The notes below the pieces were generated by a model that saw nothing but the letters and a program-made list of their open reading frames with translations, did not search any database and was not told where the DNA came from. This document shows positions 45,567-53,516 of a stretch of DNA of 64,000 nt, in pieces; positions within the stretch are counted from its first letter, which is position 1, and each line of letters opens with the position of its first letter. The stretch covers positions 2,866,602-2,930,601 of the forward strand of contig NZ_LT700212.1 of NCBI RefSeq assembly GCF_900155435.1, read 5' to 3'. Position numbers and translations under genes: made by a program. The DNA is from Actinomyces provencensis. GTDB lineage: Bacteria > Actinomycetota > Actinomycetes > Actinomycetales > Actinomycetaceae.

Positions 45567-46709
45567 CTACACCCCCAATTGTGAGGAGCCGGTGATCTCG
45601 ACCAGGGCCTTGGGCACGCCGGCGCTGAGGTCGTCGATCAACTTGGCCATCAGCTCACGGCCACGGCTTCGGTCCTCGTGCCGGTAGGCAGCGATCATCC
45701 TCTGGTAGACGCCCCAGGTGACCTCGACCTCGACGTGGTTGTCGTCGGCGAACAAGGACCTGAGTCGGGTTGCCTGCTTGTCTATGAGCAGGTCGGCGCC
45801 GGTGCACAGCGTGCGTCGCGCCGAGTAGAGCGGGTCGCCCTTCATCCCGCGGTGCCCGTGGATGGCTTGTTGGACCCGACGGCGGCACACGTCCAGTGCC
45901 TCGCCCGCGAGCCTGGTGACGTGGAAGGGATCTAGCACGGTCACCACGTCGGGCAACTCCTCGACCGCGGCGGTCTTGAACCCGGTGAAGCCGTCCATCG
46001 CGACCACCTCCACGCCGTCGCGCCACTCCTGCGGGCGGTCGGCCAGCCAGGTCTTGAACGCCTGCTTGGAGCGGCCCTCGACCATGTCGAGCAGCCGTGC
46101 CGGGCCGGTGCCATCTCGCACTGGGGTGAGGTCGATGATCACGGTGACGTACCTGTCGCCGCGACGGGTGTGCCTCCACACGTGCTCATCGACCCCGACG
46201 ACCTTCACCCCCTCGAAGCGGTGCTCCTCGTCGATCAGCACCCGCTTGCCCTCGGCCAGAACGGCGTCGTTGGCGGTGTCCCAGGCCACCCCGAGCCCCT
46301 CGGCGACCCGAGCCACGCTCAGGTGCTGGACCACGATCCCTTCCAGCGCCCACCGCAGAGCGCGCCGAGACAACTTGGCCCGCGGTTCGGCCGCGGCGGT
46401 GGTGTCCTGGCGCCACACATACCCGCAGCCGCTGCAGCGGTAACGGCGCACGACGACCTCCAGCGTCGTGGGCCGCCAGCCCAGTGGTTCGTGGGCGAGC
46501 CGTCGGACCACGGTGTCACGTGGTCTCCCTTCGCAGCCGCAGCGCCGGCACCACTGGTCGGGCTCGACCACCTGGCAGGCCAATACGGCACGATCCGGCT
46601 CGAGTCGCTGCCCGGTGACAACGAGGCCGAGTTCGTCGAGGCGGCAGAACACGGTCAGGTCGGGGCTGGCGAACGCATCAGCGCGCCCGCCGACGGTAGC
46701 GTCGTGCAC
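45567..46709 (-). pseudogene. ISL3 transposase copy D (Y type, C-terminus broken by X insertion)
   Basis: A 380-residue protein with a different, Y-type N-terminus (MHDATVGGRADAFASPDL; zinc ribbon WCRRCGCEG and YRCSGCGYVW), clearly related to but diverged from X. From AAAEPRAKLSRRALRW onwards it is identical to the other copies, and it ends like B and C at VPKALVEI followed by the X-terminus tail. It is thus the original Y gene cut by X, and lacks the catalytic Glu region. Confidence 0.87.
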
Positions 46710-46823
46710 GTCGAGGTCTTTCGGGCTGAGTGTGTAGGAGCTCTCATCCTCGGGAGACCTCGACCCCTACCCGGACCCCGACGCGCCGGCCCGCCGCGCG
46801 AGGTGCGCTACACCCTCATCTGG

Positions 46824-46880
46824 GAAGAGCCACACATCTCGCCACTGGCGCGCCGCATCACGCCGACCATGTGGCTCTTC
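46824..46880. repeat. Facing ISL3-type terminal repeats
   Basis: GAAGAGCCACA (46824-46834) and TGTGGCTCTTC (46870-46880) form an 11-bp inverted pair. The left one is the outer end of the Y element; the right one reads GGCTCTTCGGGGTCTCG into the flank, like the end of another, mostly lost, ISL3 element. Confidence 0.65.
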
Positions 46881-46938
46881 GGGGTCTCGCCCCAGTTGCT
46901 GTTGCGCGATTTCCCGCGCCATACCAGGGGTCATGCCC

Positions 46939-47078
46939 CATCTGGGGAAGGGGCCAGGGGCGATGCGCTCGAACTCACCGGACTCGGTCAATCGGTCGAG
47001 GCCATGCCGAGAGAGACCCTGTGCGCCCAGATCGTCGTAGCTCAGCAGGTCGGGCAGCGTCATGAGGTCCGTCATCAC
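46939..47078 (-). pseudogene. AbiEi-like antitoxin N-terminal remnant
   Basis: About 45 residues resemble the winged-helix start of AbiEi/type IV toxin-antitoxin antitoxins: LLSYDDLGAQGLSRHGLDRLTESGEFERIAPGPF. Similarity stops there; the frame continues to 46767 through what looks like ISL3 end sequence. The C-terminal antitoxin domain and any AbiEii-type toxin gene (expected to the left) are absent, so IS insertion probably destroyed the module. The family call rests on a short segment. Confidence 0.5.
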
Positions 47079-47717
47079 CTTCGGTCAGCAGAGTCTGTGA
47101 CAGATACAGCGCATCTGTTGTGGTCCCTGTTGACCAGCATCGCTTCGACCGACGTTGTGGCGATGGCTGCCAGAGACGGTGATCTCCAGTCGATCGGTGT
47201 GGACGCAGACCGCGCACGACCGCGGCATGGGTGATCGGATCACCTCCATGAATGGCCAGTGGGGAACGCCGGGGGCCGTCGTTCGGATCCGACGAGGGGT
47301 CACCCTGCATGCGTGGGGGTTCACGAGGCACTTCGAGGAGGTACCACCACCAGGACGAGCAGATCCACCTGCCCCCGCCGAGTCGACGGCTGCCACTGTG
47401 AAGGCCTCGCCGACCTTGCCGAGCACGGCTCCGGCTGATGCGCCTGCCACCTCTGCGACCTCCCTGACGTTCTCGACAGGCCTTCCAGAGGGGCCAGACG
47501 GGGTCCCACACCCTGTCGCGGGCTCCGAATGAGGTCGTGGCAGCCGACGACAACTGCGATGAACTCCTGCGCGTCGGCGTCGAGGTGGATGAGAACTCGA
47601 CGTGCATCCGCCGTGGCGCCACCGCGGCACCACCGCGGCGCTCGCGCCGTCGACGGCGCACTGCAGGAGCCGCATGGACACCGGACTGCTGCTCGGTGCC
47701 CCGCTCGCGTCGACCCC
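47079..47717. other. Degenerate region without a supported gene
   Basis: Several overlapping frames are open on both strands, but none has convincing codon structure or a domain. On the minus strand a short CAVCVHTDRLEI segment recalls zinc-binding C-x2-C HTH fragments, out of frame with other protein-like pieces. I read it as decayed coding DNA next to the IS array. Confidence 0.45.
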
Positions 47718-48971
47718 TCACTCGATGAGGTCCACGTTCCTGTCGGGCACCCCGTCCTCGTTCATGTCGTGGTGGCGCACCTTGCGGGCGTCCCATCGCA
47801 GCAGGGCCGCAGCCAGGGTTGCCGCCAGCATCGTCCCCAGCAGGATGGCGATCTTCGCGCCGTCGGTGTGCTCCCCGTCGGGGAAGGACAGCTCGGCGAT
47901 GAGCAGGGAGACGGTGAACCCGATACCGGCAAGGAAGCCGACGGGCAAGAGGTCACGCAGCCCGATTGCGTCGGGCAGGCGCAGCGCAGTGAACTTCGTG
48001 GTCACCAGGGTCGTGGCCAGGACGCCGATGAGCTTTCCGGCCACCAGGGCGACGACGATCGCCAGGACGACGGGCTGGAGCAGGATCCCTTCGGGACCCT
48101 CGCCCTCCAGCAGTGAGACGCCCGCGGAGAAGAAGGCGAACACCGGCAGGGCCACACCGTTGGAGAAGGGGCGCAGGTCCTCGTCGAAGCGCCGGGTCCG
48201 AGGCTCCACTTCGCCGTGGACAGGGCGAGCGGGCACCGTGAAGCCGAGGAGGACCCCGGCGATCGTCGCGTGGACCCCGGAGGAATGCATGGCACCCCAC
48301 GCCACCACCGCCAGGGGCACCAAGAGGTACCAGCGGGGGTCGCGCGCACGCACGGCCACGGCGAACGCGGCCACCGCTGCCAGGGAGGCGACCAGGGCCA
48401 CCGGATCGATGCCCGCGGTGTAGAAGGCGGCGATGACGATGATGGCCAGCAGGTCATCGACCACCGCCAGGGTCAGCAGGAAGGTCCTCAGCGCCTTGGG
48501 CAGGCCCGTGCCGAAGATCGCCAGGACTGCCAGGGCGAAGGCGATGTCCGTCGCGGTGGGGATGGCCCAGCCGTGCAGGGCAGCGGTGTCACCCGAGAGG
48601 TGGATGATCAGGGTGAACAGCGCCGCAGGCGTGAGCATTCCGCCGATGGCGGCCAGCACCGGAACTGCGGCCTCGCGCGGGTTGCGCAGGCTCCCCCTGA
48701 TGACCTCATGCTTGAGCTCGACACCGACGACGAAGAAGAACACTGCCAGCAGGCCGTCAGCCGCCCACTCCGAGACACTGAGATCCAGGTGGAGCATCCC
48801 GGGGCCGAAGGTGAAGTGGGAGATCGCCTCGTAGGTTCCCCGCCAGGGGGAGTTGGCCCACACCAGGGCCACAGTGGCTGCAGCGAGCAGCAGCATCCCA
48901 CTGACGGTCTCAGTGGTCACCCACCGCCGGTAACGGGCTCGGGCTGAACGCACACGCGTGAACTGGGTCAT
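47718..48971 (-). CDS. nhaA: Na+/H+ antiporter NhaA
   Basis: A 417-residue integral membrane antiporter that expels Na+ in exchange for protons, for pH and salt homeostasis. It has about eleven or twelve hydrophobic segments and the NhaA hallmarks: VGVELKHEVIRGSLRNPREA, GWAIPTATDIAFALAVLAI, and the ion-binding aspartate pair in VVDDLLAIIVIA, followed by GFTVSLLIAELSF near the C-terminus. Length fits the family (380-440). It is a single-gene unit: the left flank is decayed DNA and the peptide transporter operon ends to its right. The intact catalytic residues suggest a working protein. Confidence 0.93.
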   Translation of the reverse strand: MTQFTRVRSARARYRRWVTTETVSGMLLLAAATVALVWANSPWRGTYEAISHFTFGPGMLHLDLSVSEWAADGLLAVFFFVVGVELKHEVIRGSLRNPREAAVPVLAAIGGMLTPAALFTLIIHLSGDTAALHGWAIPTATDIAFALAVLAIFGTGLPKALRTFLLTLAVVDDLLAIIVIAAFYTAGIDPVALVASLAAVAAFAVAVRARDPRWYLLVPLAVVAWGAMHSSGVHATIAGVLLGFTVPARPVHGEVEPRTRRFDEDLRPFSNGVALPVFAFFSAGVSLLEGEGPEGILLQPVVLAIVVALVAGKLIGVLATTLVTTKFTALRLPDAIGLRDLLPVGFLAGIGFTVSLLIAELSFPDGEHTDGAKIAILLGTMLAATLAAALLRWDARKVRHHDMNEDGVPDRNVDLIE

Positions 48972-49093
48972 CTGTCTCCTCGGGTCGATCCCCGACGGCC
49001 GGACATGCCGACGGAGATGTCGACCAGACTTCCCGACGCACCGGTGATCAGCCTACCCGCACCCCCGGGCCTGCCCGCACGGACTGGGCCCAG

Positions 49094-49156
49094 GGGTGGG
49101 GAGACGCACAGTGGGGTCACGCCCACCGGGGGCAGGGTGCGTTGCTCTCCCCACCC
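49094..49156 (-). terminator. Long imperfect hairpin after the peptide-transporter operon
   Basis: GGGTGGGGAGA (49094-49104) pairs with TCTCCCCACCC (49146-49156), with inner GCAC/GTGC pairing. It starts 6 bases after the stop of the ATPase gene on the minus strand and is probably its terminator. Confidence 0.6.
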
Positions 49157-49161
49157 AGGTG

Positions 49162-51081
49162 TCACAGGTTCAGCTGGATCCTCCGCCCGGGCACGGCCTC
49201 GATGAGCTCACGCGTGTAGTCCTGGGTGGGATGGGCGAAGAGGTCGTCGGAGGATGCCTGTTCAACCAACTTCCCGTGCTCCATGACCACCACGTCGTCG
49301 GCGATCTGGCGCACCACGGCCAGGTCGTGGGTGATGAAGAGGTAGGACAGTCCCAGTTGCGCCTGCAGGTCGTTGAGCAGGTTGAGGATCTGGTTCTGCA
49401 CCAGGACGTCCAGGGCGGAGACGGCCTCGTCCAGGACGACCACCTCGGGGTTCAGCGCCAGTGCACGCGCCACGGCCACGCGCTGGCGCTGCCCACCGGA
49501 GAGCTCGTTCGGATAGCGGCGCATGACCGAGCGGGGCAGGGCCACCAGGTCCAGCAGCTCCTGGACGCGGGCGAGGCGCTCGGCCTTGGAGCCGATGCCG
49601 TGGACCCGCAGGGGTTCCTCGATGATCCGGAAGATCGAGTACATCGGGTCCAGGGAACCATAGGGGTTCTGGAAGACGACCTGCAGCTTGCGTCGCAGGG
49701 CGAAGAGCTCCTTGTCGTTGAGCTCCGAGCAGTCCTGCTCTTTGAAGTAGACCTTGCCCGATGTCGGGTCCAGCAGGTTGAGCACCATGTTGGCCACCGT
49801 CGACTTGCCCGATCCGGACTCGCCGACCAGCGCCAGGGTGGTGCCGGTGCGCAGCCCGAAGGACACGTCGTCCACGGCCAGCAGCTTCTTGGCCTCGCCC
49901 TTCGCCCCGCGCACGTCGAACTCCTTGGTCAGGTGCTCGACACGGATGATGTCGGAGGTCGCGACCGACCCCGCCCCGGAACCCGTCAGCTCCTCCTCGG
50001 TGACCTCGATGCCGCGGGCGTGCGCGGACTCGATGCGTGCCGAGGCCAGGGAGGGTGCGGCCGCCACGAGGCGCTGGGTGTAGGGGTGCTGCGGGTGCTG
50101 GAGGATCTCCAGCGCCGGTCCCGACTCCACGATGCGGCCACGGTGCATGACCACCAGCTGCTCGGCGCGCTCCGCGGCCAGCCCCAGGTCATGGGTGATG
50201 AAGAGGACGGCCGTGCCCAGCTCTGCGGTCATCTGCCCGAGGTGGTCGAGGATCCGGCGTTGGACGGTGACGTCCAGGGCCGAGGTGGGCTCGTCGGCGA
50301 TGAGCAGCTTGGGGTGGGCCGCCAGCCCGATGGCGATGAGGACGCGCTGGCGCATGCCGCCGGAGAACTCGTGCGGGTACTGCTTGGCGCGCCGCTCCGC
50401 GTCGGGCAGCCCGGCCTCCTCCAGCAGTGTGGCGACGCGCGCCCCGCCCTCGGAGCGTGGCACGACGTGGTTGGCCTCGAGGGCCTCCTTGACCTGCTTG
50501 CCGACGCGCAGCACCGGGTTGAGGTTGGTCATGGGGTCCTGGGGGACCAGGCCGATGCCGGATCCGCGCAGCTCCACCCACTGCTTGGTGGAGAGGTTGG
50601 TGATGTCGCGACCGTTGAACTCGATGGTTCCACCGGTCACCCGGCCGGTGCCGGGCAGCAGCCCGATGATGGCGGCCGCGGTCGTCGACTTGCCCGACCC
50701 GGACTCGCCCACGATGGCCACCGTCTGGCCGGGGTAGATGGTCAGGTTCGCCCCGCGCACGGCGGGCACGGTACCCGTGGAGGAGGTGAAGGCGACCTCC
50801 AGGTCCGTGATCTCCAGCAGGGGATTGGCGTCGTCGGGGTGGTCGTCCTCGTACGAGGGCGACGCAGTGGGCGCGGGGGTCCCGGCGTCGGCGTCCAAAG
50901 CGGCGTCGTCGCCGAGGACCGCGCGCGTGACGGGGGCGCGCAGCTCCTCCTCGGAGGGGCCGCCGGCCTCGTCACCGACGGGCAGGGGATTGCCCTCGGG
51001 GATGGGCTCGATGGGTGGGACCGCGCCGGAGAACTCGGGGTCCGTGCGCGGGATGCCAGCGGGGTTGAGTGGATCTGTCAC
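49162..51081 (-). CDS. Fused dipeptide/oligopeptide ABC ATPase (DppD-DppF)
   Basis: A 639-residue protein with two complete ABC ATPase domains in one chain. The first (about 75-335) and second (about 370-625) each have Walker A GESGSGKST, signature (FSGGMRQR and LSGGQRQR) and Walker B (LLIADEPTSALD and VVLDEAVSALD), plus the OppD/F-type C-terminal extensions (HPYT, HPTQDYTRELIEAVPGR). An acidic 70-residue leader precedes them. The start is GTG 51081, overlapping the permease stop (GTGA). It energises the DppBC permease; fusion of the two ATPases is common in actinobacteria. Confidence 0.9.
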   Translation of the reverse strand: MTDPLNPAGIPRTDPEFSGAVPPIEPIPEGNPLPVGDEAGGPSEEELRAPVTRAVLGDDAALDADAGTPAPTASPSYEDDHPDDANPLLEITDLEVAFTSSTGTVPAVRGANLTIYPGQTVAIVGESGSGKSTTAAAIIGLLPGTGRVTGGTIEFNGRDITNLSTKQWVELRGSGIGLVPQDPMTNLNPVLRVGKQVKEALEANHVVPRSEGGARVATLLEEAGLPDAERRAKQYPHEFSGGMRQRVLIAIGLAAHPKLLIADEPTSALDVTVQRRILDHLGQMTAELGTAVLFITHDLGLAAERAEQLVVMHRGRIVESGPALEILQHPQHPYTQRLVAAAPSLASARIESAHARGIEVTEEELTGSGAGSVATSDIIRVEHLTKEFDVRGAKGEAKKLLAVDDVSFGLRTGTTLALVGESGSGKSTVANMVLNLLDPTSGKVYFKEQDCSELNDKELFALRRKLQVVFQNPYGSLDPMYSIFRIIEEPLRVHGIGSKAERLARVQELLDLVALPRSVMRRYPNELSGGQRQRVAVARALALNPEVVVLDEAVSALDVLVQNQILNLLNDLQAQLGLSYLFITHDLAVVRQIADDVVVMEHGKLVEQASSDDLFAHPTQDYTRELIEAVPGRRIQLNL

Positions 51082-52052
51082 TTCTTGCGCGCCTTCGGGT
51101 CGAGGGCTTCGCGCACGGCGTCGCCCATCATGATGAAGCTCAGGACGGTCAGGGCCAGGGCCAGTGCCGGGTAGAAGAGGACCATGGGCCTCACCCGCAG
51201 TGAGACCTGGGCGGTGGAGATGTCCCCGCCCCAGGACACGATCGAGGGCGGCAGACCGATGCCGAGGAAGGACAGGGACGCCTCCGCGACGATGAAGGTC
51301 CCCAGTGCCACAGTGGCGTAGACGATGATCGGGGCCATCGCGTTGGGCAGGATGTGGCTGGTGAGGATGCGCCACTTGGAGGCGCCGGTGGCGCGGGCCG
51401 CCGTCACGAACTCCTCGTTCTTGGCCGACATCACGGCACCTCGGGTGATGCGCGCGATCTGGGTCCACCCGAAGGCGGCCAGCACGATCACGACCATCCA
51501 GACCGTGCGGTGCTCCTTGAACATCTGCATGATGACGATGGCCGCCAGCAGCAGGGGGACCGCGAAGAAGATGTCGGTGAAACGCGAGATCAGCGCGTCG
51601 ATCCAGCCTCCCAGGAAGCCGGCGAGTGAACCCAGGACGGACCCGATCACGACGACGACCAAGGTCGTGAAGACGCCGACCGTGACCGAGGCGCGGGCCC
51701 CGTAGATGACGCGAGAGTAGATGTCGCACCCCTGCTTGTCGAAGCCGAAGGGATGCCCGGGGGCGGGGGTGACGAGAGAGTTGCCCAGTTCACAGAAACG
51801 GGGATCCTGGGAGGTGAAGAGTCCCGGGAACAGCGAGAGCAGCACGGCGAACAGGATGATGAGGGACGAGATCCAGAAGAGGGGTCTGCGCCGGAGGTTC
51901 TTCCACGCCTCACCCCACATGGACGAGGGGGCGGAGTCGTCGGCGACGGCGTCGACGGCACCCAGGCCGGTCTCGTCGACGTCGGAGACGTAGTGCTGCT
52001 GGCCCCGGCGGGTGCGCTGGATGCGTGCGGAGGGGATGTGGTGGTCACTCAT
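51078..52052 (-). CDS. Dipeptide/oligopeptide ABC permease (DppC type)
   Basis: A 324-residue permease. A polar 55-residue N-terminus precedes the first membrane helix, then come an extracellular loop and five more helices with the EAA-type loop FVTAARATGASKWRILTSHI (about 215-235). GFDKQGCDIYSRVIYGAR is characteristic of DppC/OppC. The start ATG 52052 lies 8 bases inside the end of the upstream permease gene, showing translational coupling. Confidence 0.9.
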   Translation of the reverse strand: MSDHHIPSARIQRTRRGQQHYVSDVDETGLGAVDAVADDSAPSSMWGEAWKNLRRRPLFWISSLIILFAVLLSLFPGLFTSQDPRFCELGNSLVTPAPGHPFGFDKQGCDIYSRVIYGARASVTVGVFTTLVVVVIGSVLGSLAGFLGGWIDALISRFTDIFFAVPLLLAAIVIMQMFKEHRTVWMVVIVLAAFGWTQIARITRGAVMSAKNEEFVTAARATGASKWRILTSHILPNAMAPIIVYATVALGTFIVAEASLSFLGIGLPPSIVSWGGDISTAQVSLRVRPMVLFYPALALALTVLSFIMMGDAVREALDPKARKK

Positions 52053-52971
52053 AGCGGATCCTCGGGTCGAGCACGGCGTACAGGAGGTCGACCAGCAGGT
52101 TGGCCACGATGTACACGAGCACCAGGACGGTGGTGAACGAGACGACGGTGGCGGACTCACCGCGGGTGATGGCCTGCCACAGCGTCCCTCCCACGCCGGA
52201 GATGTTGAAGATGCCCTCGGTGATGATCGCGCCGCCCATCAGGGCGCCCAGGTCGCCTCCGAGGAAGGTGACGACGGGGATCAGGGAGTTGCGCAGTACG
52301 TGGCGCTGCATGACGGCTCCGTTGGAGAGTCCCTTGGCGCGCGCGGTGCGCACGAAGTCGGCGGAGACGTGCTCGGACACCGACTGGCGCGTGAGTCGGA
52401 GGACGTAGGCCAGGGACTGGGCGCCCAGCACGATGGCTGGCATCGTGAGCGCCTTGAACGAGACGTTCGGACCGACGGTGGTGGGCAGGATCCCCCACTT
52501 CACCCCGATGAGGAACTGCATGACGAAGCCGATGACGAAGGTCGGCACCGAGATGACGACCAGTGAGACCACCAGGACGGTGGAGTCGAACCATCCCCCA
52601 CGCCTGATGCCCGCCACGACGCCGGCGGAGATGCCCAGGATTGCTTCGATCAGCAGGGCGTAGACCGCGAGCTTGATGGTGATCGGGAATGCATGCGCCA
52701 TGACCTCGCTGACAGGACGCCCGGAGAAGGTCGAGCCGAAGTCGAGGGTGACGACGCCCTTGAGGTACAGCAGGTACTGGAGCCAGAAGGGCTTGTCCAG
52801 GTTGAACTCGGCGGTGATCTTGGCGCGTGCTGCCTCTGTGAGACCGCGGTCGCCGCCCAGGGCTTCGACCGGATTGCCGGGCATCAGGTACACCATCGCG
52901 AAGATCAGGAACGTCGCCCCGAAGAAGACCGGGATGGTCTGGAGGAGTCGACGTCCGACGTATCGGAGCAT
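52045..52971 (-). CDS. Dipeptide/oligopeptide ABC permease (DppB type)
   Basis: A 308-residue permease starting MLRYVGRRLLQTIPVFF, the classic DppB/OppB N-terminus, with six membrane helices and an EAA loop FVRTARAKGLSNGAVMQRH around 205-223. AAAGGAA lies upstream of the ATG. It follows the binding-protein gene after a 545-base spacer with a strong hairpin, so permease and ATPase genes may be expressed at a lower level or from their own promoter. Confidence 0.9.
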   Translation of the reverse strand: MLRYVGRRLLQTIPVFFGATFLIFAMVYLMPGNPVEALGGDRGLTEAARAKITAEFNLDKPFWLQYLLYLKGVVTLDFGSTFSGRPVSEVMAHAFPITIKLAVYALLIEAILGISAGVVAGIRRGGWFDSTVLVVSLVVISVPTFVIGFVMQFLIGVKWGILPTTVGPNVSFKALTMPAIVLGAQSLAYVLRLTRQSVSEHVSADFVRTARAKGLSNGAVMQRHVLRNSLIPVVTFLGGDLGALMGGAIITEGIFNISGVGGTLWQAITRGESATVVSFTTVLVLVYIVANLLVDLLYAVLDPRIRYE

Positions 52972-53435
52972 GGGGTGGTTCCTTTGGGGAAGGGACGGTC
53001 GCGCCCATCCCCGGTCACCGGAGGGGTGGGTCGCACCTCTGTCCCGGTGGACGCGGTTCGGTCGCGTTCACAGTCAGTCTTCGCAGGATCCCGGATCGCG
53101 GGCTCCCACCGGGGTGGTGCGCCGCCAGGCGCTCTCCAACCCAGGAGCAGCATAGGGTAAACGACGGGCAAACCGCACCCATCTGGCCGACATGTCACAC
53201 CTGCCCACAGGCCATGCGGAGTCGCATCGTGCGCAACTGCCCCGTCCGCGCGACCAGGTACCTCCGGATTGACGAGGGCGGCGCGGTCGCGGCGTGGCGG
53301 TGGTGAGGGAGCGTCCGGCTCGGCGTACCTCCCGTGTGCGGAGTGGCAGTGTCCCACCCGGAGCACGTCCCGGACACAGTGGTGGCAGGCGCGGAGGATC
53401 GCTGGACGCGACGGACTCCGCGGCGGTCTTGAACA
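52972..53435. other. Spacer between binding-protein and permease genes
   Basis: No gene is supported. On the minus strand TATGCT (plus coordinates 53149-53154) could be a -10 element for the permease genes, but no good -35 lies at the right distance. Apart from the adjacent terminator nothing notable is seen. Confidence 0.4.
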
Positions 53436-53479
53436 CACGCTGTGGCGGGTGGGAAAGAATCCCCACCCGCCACAGCGTG
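53436..53479 (-). terminator. 18-bp perfect hairpin downstream of the peptide-binding protein
   Basis: CACGCTGTGGCGGGTGGG (53436-53453) is exactly complementary to 53462-53479, with an 8-base loop. On the minus strand it begins 38 bases after the dppA-like stop and separates it from the permease genes, favouring excess binding protein. Confidence 0.8.
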
Positions 53480-53516
53480 CAATGCGTTCCGGCCCGTCAG
53501 GGACGGTCAGCGGATG

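Larger units (their letters stand above)
42154..46394. repeat. 1231-bp tandem repeat, three units plus a 548-bp partial
   Basis: Units start at 42154, 43385 and 44616, each 1231 bases, and a further 548 bases (45847-46394) repeat the start of the unit. Each unit contains a transposase centre, the X-type N-terminus, the X terminal repeat and the Y-type broken C-terminus. Wherever I compared them the units looked identical, and all gene boundaries repeat at exactly 1231 bases. Confidence 0.85.
41746..46830 (-). mobile_element. Head-to-tail array of ISL3-family elements
   Basis: Four ISL3 transposase genes stand in tandem on the minus strand. Y-type sequence begins at a terminal repeat starting GGCTCTTCCCAGATGAGGG (reading leftward from 46830). 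X-type sequence begins at GGCTCCTCACAATTGGGGG (reading leftward from 43128, and again at 44359 and 45590). Both start with the ISL3-typical GGCTC(T/C)TC. The array is best read as X inserted into Y, followed by tandem amplification. Confidence 0.75.

Noticed and set aside
47155-47532. 125-codon plus-strand gene beside NhaA
   Set aside because: No ribosome-binding site, Pro/Ala/Thr-rich low-complexity translation, and equally open frames on the other strand.
48216-48947. 243-codon open frame antisense to nhaA
   Set aside because: Pure Gly/Arg/Asp-rich shadow of the membrane-protein gene with no domain.
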